The translations under genes and the position numbers were made by a program. From JADGHX01 sp035760965 (GTDB lineage Bacteria; Pseudomonadota; Gammaproteobacteria; Steroidobacterales; Steroidobacteraceae), in assembly GCA_035760965.1 (NCBI GenBank), contig DASTRY010000034.1:1-33177 (forward strand): DNA of 33,177 nucleotides, given 5' to 3'. The notes beneath the pieces are model-generated. The model did not search any database. It was not told the DNA's origin and saw nothing but the letters and a program-made list of their open reading frames with translations. Of this stretch, positions 20,879 through 28,222 are shown in pieces. How positions within the stretch are numbered: position 1 is the stretch's first letter; the number at the start of each line of letters is the position of its first letter.

Positions 20879-22867
20879 ATGATCCGCAGCGCCTTCGTCG
20901 CCACCAGCAATGCATCACGGTCGCTCATGCGCCCATGGGATCGCGACTTCGCGTTGGCGGCGATCACGTATGTCGCGCTCTATGTCGCGCTCCAGTGGCT
21001 CAGCAATGTCCGGCCGCTGCTCGCACTCAACATAAATCCGTGGAATCCGCAGGCGGGCCTCGCGCTCGCGTTTCTGGTTCTCTACGGCGGCCGCGCGATC
21101 GCGGTGACGGCCGCGGCCGTCGTGATGGGCGGGTTCGCGGTGCGCGGCATGCCGGCGAACCTTCCTGTGCAGATGGCGGCATCCGTGTGGGTTGCGATCG
21201 GCTACGGTGGCCTCGCGGCATTTCTGCGCGAGCGGGAAATCGCAGCGCAGATTCACACCGTGCGCGATGCCAGCCGATTGGCGGGTGCAGCGGTCGGCGG
21301 CACGCTGATCGTCGCCGCCGCTTACGTCACGATCTTTCTCGCATCCGGCCAGTTGCCTCTCTCGGACGCGGTGACCGCAGTCACGCGGTACTGGATCGGC
21401 GATCTCAGCGGCGTGCTGACACTCACCCCGCTTCTGATCAACGCACGCGGATGGCGCGAGCACCTGCCGCTGCTGCAGCGACATCGCTGGGAGATGATCT
21501 CGCAACTCGCGGCCATTCTGCTGACGCTCTGGATCATCTTTCGGCTCCCGACTGCGGATCAGCTGCGCTTCTTCTACCTGCTGTTCCTCCCCGTCATTTG
21601 GATCGCGCTTCGTTGGGGCTGGCGCGGCGCCATGCTGTCGGTTCTTCTCATCCAGATCGGGCTCATCGTCGCGGCGCGAACCGAGATTCCGACGGCACGT
21701 CTGATCGATCTCCAGTTCCTGATGGTCACGTTGAGCCTCACAGGTTTGCTGCTCGGCGCCGCGGTCGCAGAGCGCGCCGGCGTGCTACGGCGTGTGGCCA
21801 TGAGCGAAGCCGAGCAACGCGCGCTGCTGGCGATGGCTCCGGACGCGGTACTGGCGGTGGATCCGCACGGCAGAGTACGCATGGCGAATGCCGCCGCCGC
21901 GCGCCTCTTCGGCGAAGGCATCGAAGCCGGAGAAGCGCAGCTCGCGTGGTTCCTGCCCGGTCTGCAACTCGATCGCGCGCAGGATCGCGTCACGCTCAAC
22001 GGGCGTCGCGCGGACGGCAGCAGTTTCCCGGCGGAGATTGCGCAGGCGCGGCTGGACCCGCCCGCGAACGAGGGCTATCTGGTCACCGTTCGCGACGCCA
22101 CCGATCGCAGACGCGCGGAAGAGCAGCTGCGCGAGCGCGACGCTGCACTCGCGCGCGCCATGCGATTCGCCGTCGCGGGAGAGCTCGCCTCTGCGCTGGC
22201 GCACGAGCTCAACCAACCGATCACGGCGCTCGTCTCGTATCTGCGCGCATCCGAGATCCTGGCGGCTCAGCCCGTCGGCGACAGTAAGCGGTTACAGGCG
22301 ACGCTCGGAAAGGCGGCGCAGGAAGCCATTCGCGCCTCCGCCGTCCTGCGCAAGCTGCGCGACTTCTATCAAGGCGGCGCGCGCAAGTCCGAGCGGGTCG
22401 ACATCGCCGCGCTCTGCCGCACGGTCGCGCGCGCTTTCGAGGACCGCCTGCGCCGCGCGAACGCGTCGCTCAGCGTCGCAATCGACCCCACGCTCCCGCT
22501 GGTCGAAGCCGACGGGACGCAGCTCGAAATCGTGCTTCACAACCTGCTCGCGAACGCTCTGGATTCGGTGAGCCATGTCGCCGGCGCCGGCCGGCAGCTG
22601 GAGCTGCATGGCTCGCATCACGACGGCGTCGTGACGTTGCGCGTCGCGGATTCCGGCCCCGGCATCACTGCGGAGGTGGGGCGCAGATTGTTCGAGCCCT
22701 TCGTCACCAGCAAGCCGGACGGAATGGGCCTCGGCCTCGCGATCAGTCGGTCCTTGATCCGCGCGCGGGGCGGCGAGCTCTCGTGCGAACGCAGCCGCAA
22801 GCTCGGAGGCGCGGAATTCACGATCCGGTTGCCGATCGATCCTCCTTCCGATACACCGTCGGTATGA
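20879..22867 (+). CDS. MASE1-PAS sensor histidine kinase
   Basis: A 662-residue membrane sensor. Residues about 20-300 hold eight or so hydrophobic helices of the MASE1 type (NPWNPQAGLALAFLVLYGG is characteristic). A PAS domain follows at about 308-425 (LAMAPDAVLAVDPHGRVRMANAAAARLFG), then the HisKA core with ELASALAHELNQPITAL and phospho-acceptor His442. The ATPase domain has LHNLLANALDSV, DSGPGI and LFEPFVTSKPDGMGLGLAIS. The kinase core is of the FixL/DctB class. Its stop overlaps the start of the FixJ-like regulator in ATGA, so the two form a pair. The start at 20879 lacks a strong ribosome site; ATG 20927 is an alternative. The stimulus is unknown; MASE1 is thought to sense from within the membrane. 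Confidence 0.9.
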   Translation: MIRSAFVATSNASRSLMRPWDRDFALAAITYVALYVALQWLSNVRPLLALNINPWNPQAGLALAFLVLYGGRAIAVTAAAVVMGGFAVRGMPANLPVQMAASVWVAIGYGGLAAFLREREIAAQIHTVRDASRLAGAAVGGTLIVAAAYVTIFLASGQLPLSDAVTAVTRYWIGDLSGVLTLTPLLINARGWREHLPLLQRHRWEMISQLAAILLTLWIIFRLPTADQLRFFYLLFLPVIWIALRWGWRGAMLSVLLIQIGLIVAARTEIPTARLIDLQFLMVTLSLTGLLLGAAVAERAGVLRRVAMSEAEQRALLAMAPDAVLAVDPHGRVRMANAAAARLFGEGIEAGEAQLAWFLPGLQLDRAQDRVTLNGRRADGSSFPAEIAQARLDPPANEGYLVTVRDATDRRRAEEQLRERDAALARAMRFAVAGELASALAHELNQPITALVSYLRASEILAAQPVGDSKRLQATLGKAAQEAIRASAVLRKLRDFYQGGARKSERVDIAALCRTVARAFEDRLRRANASLSVAIDPTLPLVEADGTQLEIVLHNLLANALDSVSHVAGAGRQLELHGSHHDGVVTLRVADSGPGITAEVGRRLFEPFVTSKPDGMGLGLAISRSLIRARGGELSCERSRKLGGAEFTIRLPIDPPSDTPSV

Positions 22868-23508
22868 ACATCTCGACCTCGCCTGATGCCACTGTCTTCG
22901 TCGTCGACGACGACGCCTCCATTCGGGACGCCCTGAGCCTGCTCATCTCGCTGAAGGGCCTGCGTGCCTCGGTCTACTCGTCCGCCGAGGATTTCCTGGC
23001 TGTGTACGAGCCGACATGGCGCGGCTGCCTGCTGACGGACCTCAAGATGCCCGGCATGAGCGGGCTCGATCTGCAGGCGCTGCTGCGCCAGCGCGGCGTG
23101 ACGCTGCCGGTAGTCGTGTTGACCGCTCACGGCGATGTGAGCACGACGCGCGCCGCGCTGAAGAACGGCGCGGTGGACTTCCTCGAGAAGCCGGTCGATG
23201 ACGAGGTGCTCGTCGACGTTCTGCGCAACGCCATCCGCATCGACGAGGAGCGCCATCGCGCGACCGCGGAAAGCGCGCAGGCCGCGGCGCGGCTCGCGCG
23301 CCTCACCTCGCGCGAGCGGGAAGTGCTGGAGCTTCTCGCCCAGGGCCTGCAGCACCGGGAGATCGCCGAGCGGCTCGCCATCAGCCCGCGCACCGTGGAG
23401 GTCTACAAAGCGCGGATGATGGAAAAGCTGCAATGCCGAACCCTCGCCGACGTCGTGCGCATCGGCACGAATCTGCGATCGGACATGGCCGCGAAACACC
23501 CCGCGTAG
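22864..23508 (+). CDS. FixJ-family response regulator
   Basis: A 214-residue regulator partnered with the MASE1 kinase. The receiver has the acidic pocket VVDDDAS (residues 14-20), phospho-acceptor Asp59 in LLTDLKMPGMSG, Thr87 in LTAHGD and Lys109 in EKPVDD. A LuxR-type DNA-binding domain follows: LTSREREVLELLAQGLQHREIAERL, then ISPRTVEVYKARMMEKL. I chose ATG 22864, which overlaps the kinase stop as ATGA, instead of a longer frame inside the kinase gene. It probably activates transcription when phosphorylated. Target genes are not evident; the unknown secreted protein divergent to the kinase and the downstream LysR gene are the nearest candidates. A 218-base GC-rich gap follows before the LysR gene. 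Confidence 0.92.
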   Translation: MNISTSPDATVFVVDDDASIRDALSLLISLKGLRASVYSSAEDFLAVYEPTWRGCLLTDLKMPGMSGLDLQALLRQRGVTLPVVVLTAHGDVSTTRAALKNGAVDFLEKPVDDEVLVDVLRNAIRIDEERHRATAESAQAAARLARLTSREREVLELLAQGLQHREIAERLAISPRTVEVYKARMMEKLQCRTLADVVRIGTNLRSDMAAKHPA

Positions 23509-23726
23509 CGCGGGCGCGACGGTCCGGGCCGGCGGTCGGGGTGGCCCCGCCGCGGGCTGCGTGCGGCGCGTACGGAGTGGCCCGACTCGCCCACGCGATT
23601 CGATCCGGATATGGTGCTCCGTAGCATCCGCTACATCGGTCGATGGAGACTGCGTCGCCCATCATGTCCCTCAGGACCTCATCACTCCGTGAGCGGGCGC
23701 CGCAGCCTCCGCCCTGATGCACCCCG

Positions 23727-24656
23727 ATGGATAGATTGCAAGCAATGCGCGTGTTCGTGCGCGTGCTGGATCGCCGCAGCCTGACGACTGCGGCGGCGGA
23801 CCTGCGCGTATCGCTGCCGACGGTCAGCCGCACGCTGCGCCTTCTGGAGCGCGATCTCGGCGTGCGCCTCATCGCTCGCACGACACGCGGCCTCACCGAG
23901 ACCGACAGCGGCCGCCTGTACTACCAACACTGCCGCCGGCTCCTCGACGGTCTGCGCGAAGCGGAGATCGCCGTGCAGACCCTCGCGAAAGCCGCCATGG
24001 GGGAGCTGCGCATCACCGCGCCCGTGGCATTTGGCCGGCATTACATTGGGCCCGCAATCGCCGCGTTCCTCGAGCGCAATCCGCGGGTCTCGTGTTATCT
24101 GTCGCTGAACGATCAGTGCGAGTCGCTGGCGGATCAGCGATTCGACGTCGCCATCCGCGTCGCGCCGCTGCGCGACGAGAATCTCTCGGTGCGGCGTCTC
24201 GGCTACGTGCAACGCGCCGTCGTCGGCTCGAAAGAATATTTCGAACGGCATCCCGTGCCGACTCACCCGCGCGATCTCGCGCGCCACAACTGCCTGCAGT
24301 TCACGCGCTACTCGCGCGGCGATGAGTGGACATTCCAGCAAGGTGGGCGATTCATCTGCGTGCGTGTGCGCGGTCGCGTACGGACCGACAATCAAGAAGC
24401 GCTCGTCGACGCCGCGCTCGCCGGAGCAGGCCTCGCGATTCTCCCGACGTGGCTCGTGCAGCGCGAGCTCGACTCCGGACGCTTGCAACGCGTATTGACC
24501 AACTTCGAAGCCCCGCGTACGCCGGTGCACGCGGTCTTTCCCACACCGGGGATGCAGCCGAGCAAGGTGCGCGCGTTCGTCGACTTCATCGCCCAGCGCT
24601 TGCGCGCACACAACACGCTCGCGTCCGAGCCCCTCCCGGACGACGCCGTCGCCTAG
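23727..24656 (+). CDS. LysR-family transcriptional regulator
   Basis: A 309-residue regulator. Residues 1-60 form the winged helix-turn-helix (MRVFVRVLDRRSLTTAAADL, then VSLPTVSRTLRLLERDLGVRL). Residues 90-295 are the substrate-binding domain, starting GELRITAPVAFGRHYIGP, a pattern of the CrgA/DhcR-like group that often controls oxidation or aromatic-response genes. No divergent target lies beside it: the kinase pair upstream and the acyl carrier gene downstream are on the same strand. It may act on distant genes or on the gene set starting 250 bases downstream. No clear ribosome site precedes the ATG. I saw no truncation or frameshift. Confidence 0.9.
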   Translation: MDRLQAMRVFVRVLDRRSLTTAAADLRVSLPTVSRTLRLLERDLGVRLIARTTRGLTETDSGRLYYQHCRRLLDGLREAEIAVQTLAKAAMGELRITAPVAFGRHYIGPAIAAFLERNPRVSCYLSLNDQCESLADQRFDVAIRVAPLRDENLSVRRLGYVQRAVVGSKEYFERHPVPTHPRDLARHNCLQFTRYSRGDEWTFQQGGRFICVRVRGRVRTDNQEALVDAALAGAGLAILPTWLVQRELDSGRLQRVLTNFEAPRTPVHAVFPTPGMQPSKVRAFVDFIAQRLRAHNTLASEPLPDDAVA

Positions 24657-24904
24657 CTCGACGGCACGCTCCTTGCTTTTCCTACCAGGCAGAGGCTCAA
24701 ACGAGACCCGCGCCTGTGGTGTGTAATCACTTCAACAATCGGGCCGATCGTAACGCCGCGTTCTACGTCACGGTCGACGCGCGAACGGAGATCTTCCGGC
24801 CTATAGGCTGCACGCTCCCCACCTGATTCTTGCGCTGTGTCCGGGGCTTCGCCTGCCGGAGCCTGCTTCAGACACCGTTGGCGCTCTGACACGGAGTAAG
24901 AATC

Positions 24905-25141
24905 ATGGACCCTCGCTTCCGCGACGTTTTAGCTGAAATCCTCGAGGTCGACGGCAAGACCCTCGCAGACGACACGCGCCGCGAGGACACCGAGACCTGG
25001 GACTCGCTCACTCATCTTCGCCTCATCACGGCGGTGGAAAGCACGTTTCACGTGCAGCTCAGCATGGACGAGATCGCCGCTGCGAATACGCCAAGGGCTC
25101 TCGAGCAGTTCGTTCGCGCTCATGGAGGGCTGCATGCGTAA
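24905..25141 (+). CDS. Acyl carrier protein
   Basis: A 78-residue acyl carrier protein with the phosphopantetheine site DSLTHL (Ser34) and the usual four-helix pattern. It is a dedicated, non-housekeeping type: there is no fatty-acid gene nearby, and FkbH and an acyltransferase follow directly. GGAG lies eight bases before the ATG. Its stop overlaps the acyltransferase start by eight bases. It most likely carries the short acyl or glyceryl unit loaded by the FkbH protein and used by the acyltransferase; that pathway is inferred from family knowledge and order. Confidence 0.9.
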   Translation: MDPRFRDVLAEILEVDGKTLADDTRREDTETWDSLTHLRLITAVESTFHVQLSMDEIAAANTPRALEQFVRAHGGLHA

Positions 25142-25913
25142 CGCCAACCTGCACACACTCCCGGTGTCGGCGCGCACGCCGCACTCGCACGGCACCGTTC
25201 GTGACGTGTTCGATGATGCCCGCACGTCGTCGTTCGGCCGCTATCGCGCGCTTACGTTTCCCGACGGTGGACTGATCCTCTTCGGACTCTACGAGCTCGT
25301 GACGATGTTCGTACTGCCGGCGCCGGGTGCTGCCGGACTCCTGTTGCGACGAAAGCTGCTGCGACCCTTCTTCGGCGCGTTCGGACGCAACGTCGTCATC
25401 GGGCGCAACTGCGTGTTTCGCCATCCGCGGCGCATCTTCCTGGAAGACGGAGTCGCGATCGATGACAACTGCATGCTCGATGCGCGCGGGTGCGGAGAAG
25501 ACGGCTTACGCATCGGCGCGGGCACGATCATCGGCAGGGGCTGCATGATCAAGTCGAAAGCCGGCGCGATTCGCATCGGGCGCAACGTCAATCTGGGTGG
25601 ACGCTCGTCCTTCGTCAGTCACAGCGGAATCACGATCGGCTCCGACGTGGGCATCGCGGGCGGTTGCTTTCTGAACGGCGGCACGTTCGCGCTGAACGAG
25701 TTCGGCAAGCCGCCGTCGCAGCGGCAGCCGTACACGCGAGGGCCGATCGAAGTCGGCGCGGGCGCATGGATCGCAACCGCGGTGACGGTGCTCGACGGCG
25801 TGCGCATCGGCGACAACGCGGTGGTTTCAGCGGGCTCGGTCGTGACGCACGACGTGCACCCGCGCACCGTCGTGCAGGGCAACCCCGCAAAGAAGATCTT
25901 CGAGATCCGGTAG
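25134..25913 (+). CDS. Hexapeptide-repeat (left-handed beta-helix) acyltransferase
   Basis: A protein of about 259 residues with an N-terminal amphipathic/membrane segment (LILFGLYELVTMFVLPAPGAAGLLL) and then many hexapeptide turns (VVIGRNCVF, IRIGRNVNLGG, ITIGSDVGIAGG, VRIGDNAVVSAGSVV), ending VVQGNPAKKIFEIR. SHSGITIG supplies the expected catalytic His. Such enzymes (WbbJ/LpxA-like fold) transfer acetyl or other acyl groups to sugars. I chose ATG 25134, which has GGAGGG four bases upstream, over ATG 25122. It follows the carrier protein gene with an eight-base overlap and precedes the FkbH gene by seven bases. The acceptor is unknown; a surface glycan is plausible. Confidence 0.87.
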   Translation: MRNANLHTLPVSARTPHSHGTVRDVFDDARTSSFGRYRALTFPDGGLILFGLYELVTMFVLPAPGAAGLLLRRKLLRPFFGAFGRNVVIGRNCVFRHPRRIFLEDGVAIDDNCMLDARGCGEDGLRIGAGTIIGRGCMIKSKAGAIRIGRNVNLGGRSSFVSHSGITIGSDVGIAGGCFLNGGTFALNEFGKPPSQRQPYTRGPIEVGAGAWIATAVTVLDGVRIGDNAVVSAGSVVTHDVHPRTVVQGNPAKKIFEIR

Positions 25914-25920
25914 CGGCGGC

Positions 25921-27726
25921 ATGCAAGTCACGCTCGAACGGGCCCGCCATCTCGATCCGCTCGCTCTGAGCTCCGTCGAAGTTCGCCGGTTGAGCCGCGA
26001 AGCGCGCCGCGCGAATCTCGCGCCCGATGCGCGCATTGCATTCGCGGGCAACATCGTCTTCGAGCCGTTGCCCGAGTTCGTCGAAGCACACCTGCTGTGT
26101 CATGGGATCAACGCCGCGTCGTATGTCGCGCCGTTCGACCAGTCGCTGCAGCAGTTGCTCGACGCGCGCTCCGGGTTGCGGTGCTTCGATCCCAGCTTCC
26201 TGTTTCTGCATTTCGAGCTCGGCGCGCTACTGCCGGCCGGTATCCGGCTGCGCGGTGAGCCGGCGGATCGCGGCACCGTCGATGCGGTGCTTGCCGTTCT
26301 CGAGCCGACTGTTCGAGCAGCTCTCGCACACACGGCGGCAACGGTGCTGCTCACGAACTTCGCGGGCCCGGACTGTTACGAGCTCGGTCTGGCGGACACG
26401 CGAGCCGAGTTCGGCGAGCAGGAGCTCTACGCCGAGCTGAATTGCTCGCTGGTCCGGCTGTTTCGCGCGGAACCGCGCGTACAGATCGTGGATCTCTGCC
26501 GGCTCACCGCGTTTCACGGACGCGCGCGTGCCCGCGATCGTCGCCTCTACTACCTGGCGAAGTTGCCATGGCACGAGAGCTTTCTACCCGTGCTGTCGGA
26601 CGAAATCGCGCGCCACATCGGGGCTGCGCTCGGACACCTGCGCAAGTGTCTCGTCGCCGATCTGGACAACACCTTGTGGGGCGGCGTGCTCGGTGAAGAA
26701 GGCGCACGAGGAGTACGCGTCGGTAGTGGCGATCCGATCGCGGAAGCGTACTTCGATCTGCAGCGAAAGATTCTCGCGATCAAGCGGCGCGGCGTGCTGC
26801 TGGCGGTATGCAGCAAGAACAATCCCGAGGACGTGGAAGAGCTTTTTCGTGTCCGCGACGACATGCCGCTGCGCGCTCAGGATTTCGCCTGCATGGAGAT
26901 CTCGTGGGACCGTAAGGACGACGGCCTCCGCCGGATCGCCGCCCGGCTCAATATCGGCACCGACAGTCTCGTGTTCCTCGACGACAATCCCGCCGAAATC
27001 GAGCTGATCCGGCAGACTATGCCCGAGGTCGAATGCGTGCTCGCACCGGCCGACCCCGCGGCGCTACCGAGTTGCCTCGACCATGTGCACAGCCTCGATC
27101 GCGTCGCGCTGACGGCCGACGACCTGCTGAAGACGGAACAGTACGCACAGAACGCGTCGCGAGACGCGGCGCGCCGCGACTTCACGGACCTGCACGCGTA
27201 TCTGCTCAGCCTCAACACGCGCATCGAGATACGCCCCGTCGATTCCGAGCTCCTCCCGCGCGCACATCAACTCTTCCACAAGACCAATCAGTTCAACGTG
27301 ACGACGCGCCGCCCGGCGCTCGGTGAGTTGCAGCGCGTGAGCACCGATCCGAGTTGCCGCCTGCTACTGGTCCGTGCGCAGGATCGGTTCGGCGATCTCG
27401 GCTGGATCGGCGCCGTGCTGATCCGCGGAGTGCAACAGCCGCGCGCCGCCATCGACAGCTTCCTCCTGAGTTGTCGCGCAATGGGCCGCGGCATCGAGAG
27501 CGCGATGCTCAACGAAGTGAAGCGGCGGTGCTTCGTAGAAGCGGGGTGCGACATGCTGCTCGCGGAGTATCGGCCGACGCCGCGCAACGCCCCCGTGCGC
27601 GAGCTGTTCGAGACGCACGGCTTCAAGATCGTCGCGACGGACGCAAGCGGCGCAAAGACTTACGAGCTCGCCCGGGCGGACAGCACCCCGACCCCCTGCG
27701 ACTGGATCGTTGTGTCAATCGCTTGA
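25921..27726 (+). CDS. FkbH-like HAD-IIIC protein with C-terminal GNAT-like domain
   Basis: A 601-residue protein in three parts. Residues 1-235 are SGNH-like. A HAD-IIIC domain (about 240-380) has DLDNTLWGG with Asp247 and Asp249, SKN at 298-300 and FLDDNPAE with Asp354/355. A GNAT-like end (about 430-580) includes TNQFNVTTRR and SCRAMGRGIESAMLNE. FkbH proteins take 1,3-bisphosphoglycerate and load a glyceryl unit onto an acyl carrier protein; the adjacent carrier gene fits that. Here the product may be passed to the hexapeptide acyltransferase to decorate a glycan or metabolite. No polyketide synthase or peptide synthetase is present, so this is a minimal module rather than a full antibiotic cluster. 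Confidence 0.9.
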   Translation: MQVTLERARHLDPLALSSVEVRRLSREARRANLAPDARIAFAGNIVFEPLPEFVEAHLLCHGINAASYVAPFDQSLQQLLDARSGLRCFDPSFLFLHFELGALLPAGIRLRGEPADRGTVDAVLAVLEPTVRAALAHTAATVLLTNFAGPDCYELGLADTRAEFGEQELYAELNCSLVRLFRAEPRVQIVDLCRLTAFHGRARARDRRLYYLAKLPWHESFLPVLSDEIARHIGAALGHLRKCLVADLDNTLWGGVLGEEGARGVRVGSGDPIAEAYFDLQRKILAIKRRGVLLAVCSKNNPEDVEELFRVRDDMPLRAQDFACMEISWDRKDDGLRRIAARLNIGTDSLVFLDDNPAEIELIRQTMPEVECVLAPADPAALPSCLDHVHSLDRVALTADDLLKTEQYAQNASRDAARRDFTDLHAYLLSLNTRIEIRPVDSELLPRAHQLFHKTNQFNVTTRRPALGELQRVSTDPSCRLLLVRAQDRFGDLGWIGAVLIRGVQQPRAAIDSFLLSCRAMGRGIESAMLNEVKRRCFVEAGCDMLLAEYRPTPRNAPVRELFETHGFKIVATDASGAKTYELARADSTPTPCDWIVVSIA

Positions 27727-27811
27727 CAGAACTTCGGTTCGGCCTCCCCCAACATCTCTCCCGCGATGTCGAGCAGCGTGCTCGACCCAACAAACCCAAC
27801 GGGAGACCCAC

Positions 27812-27931
27812 ATGAACATTCGCAAGACTTTCGAGCAGACGATGGCGGCGCTCATCTACACGGCGGCGCTGGTGGTGGTCGGTGGCGGCACCCTGCTGAT
27901 GTGCCTGCCCTCCACTGGGCCCATCGCGTAA
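27812..27931 (+). CDS. 39-residue membrane peptide, copy 1
   Basis: A micropeptide starting MNIRKTFEQTMAAL and ending CLPSTGPIA. Residues about 12-32 form one hydrophobic helix (LIYTAALVVVGGGTLLM), with a short basic N-terminus and a Cys just after the helix. GGGAGA lies six bases before the ATG. The second copy 160 bases downstream is identical at 36 of 39 residues; six other codons differ silently, and even the stop codons differ (TAA, TGA). This pattern shows selection on the peptide, so it is truly translated. I know no family for it. It could be an inner-membrane regulator of the adjacent FkbH module or CHASE2 cyclase, or a small toxin-like peptide; position alone cannot decide. Confidence 0.72.
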   Translation: MNIRKTFEQTMAALIYTAALVVVGGGTLLMCLPSTGPIA

Positions 27932-27971
27932 GAGCAGCGTGCTCGACCCACACATTCAACGGGAGACCCAC

Positions 27972-28091
27972 ATGAACATTCGCAAGGCTTTCGAGCAGAC
28001 GATGGCGACCCTCATCTACACGGCCGCGCTGTTGGTGGTCGGAGGCGGCACCCTCCTGATGTGCCTGCCGTCCACCGGACCCATCGCGTGA
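27972..28091 (+). CDS. 39-residue membrane peptide, copy 2
   Basis: Second copy of the micropeptide, starting MNIRKAFEQTMATL. Compared with copy 1 it has Thr6 to Ala, Ala13 to Thr and Val21 to Leu, all conservative, plus six silent codon changes. The helix, GGG motif, Cys31 and LPSTGPIA tail are kept exactly, marking these as the constrained parts. It has the same ribosome site. It ends 131 bases before the cyclase gene, across a GC-rich stretch with short inverted repeats (for example GAACC-GAT-GGTTC at 28125-28137). Confidence 0.72.
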   Translation: MNIRKAFEQTMATLIYTAALLVVGGGTLLMCLPSTGPIA

Positions 28092-28222
28092 GGGCAGCCG
28101 GCCGGGCCGGCCCATCGGCCAACCGAACCGATGGTTCCGTCCCGGCATGACCTCAAGGCATCGCACAGGTTCTAGTAACATGATCCGCCGCTCCGTCACC
28201 GCCCCGCACGAAAGGCCCGACC

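Larger units (their letters stand above)
27771..28091 (+). repeat. Tandem duplication of a 160-base gene unit
   Basis: Two adjacent units, 27771-27931 and 27932-28091, each carry a GAGCA-GCG-TGCTC inverted repeat, the ribosome site AACGGGAGACCCAC and a 39-codon gene. The intervening leader differs by a few bases and one indel. Differences inside the genes are mostly silent. Confidence 0.9.

Noticed and set aside
23509..23726. GC-rich inverted repeats after the response regulator gene
   Set aside because: Several weak stems of similar strength exist and none has a T-tract, so no terminator is claimed.
27902..28085. LPSTG in the micropeptide tails, resembling a sortase LPxTG motif
   Set aside because: In sortase substrates the motif precedes the membrane helix; here it follows the helix at the C-terminus, and no sortase is nearby.
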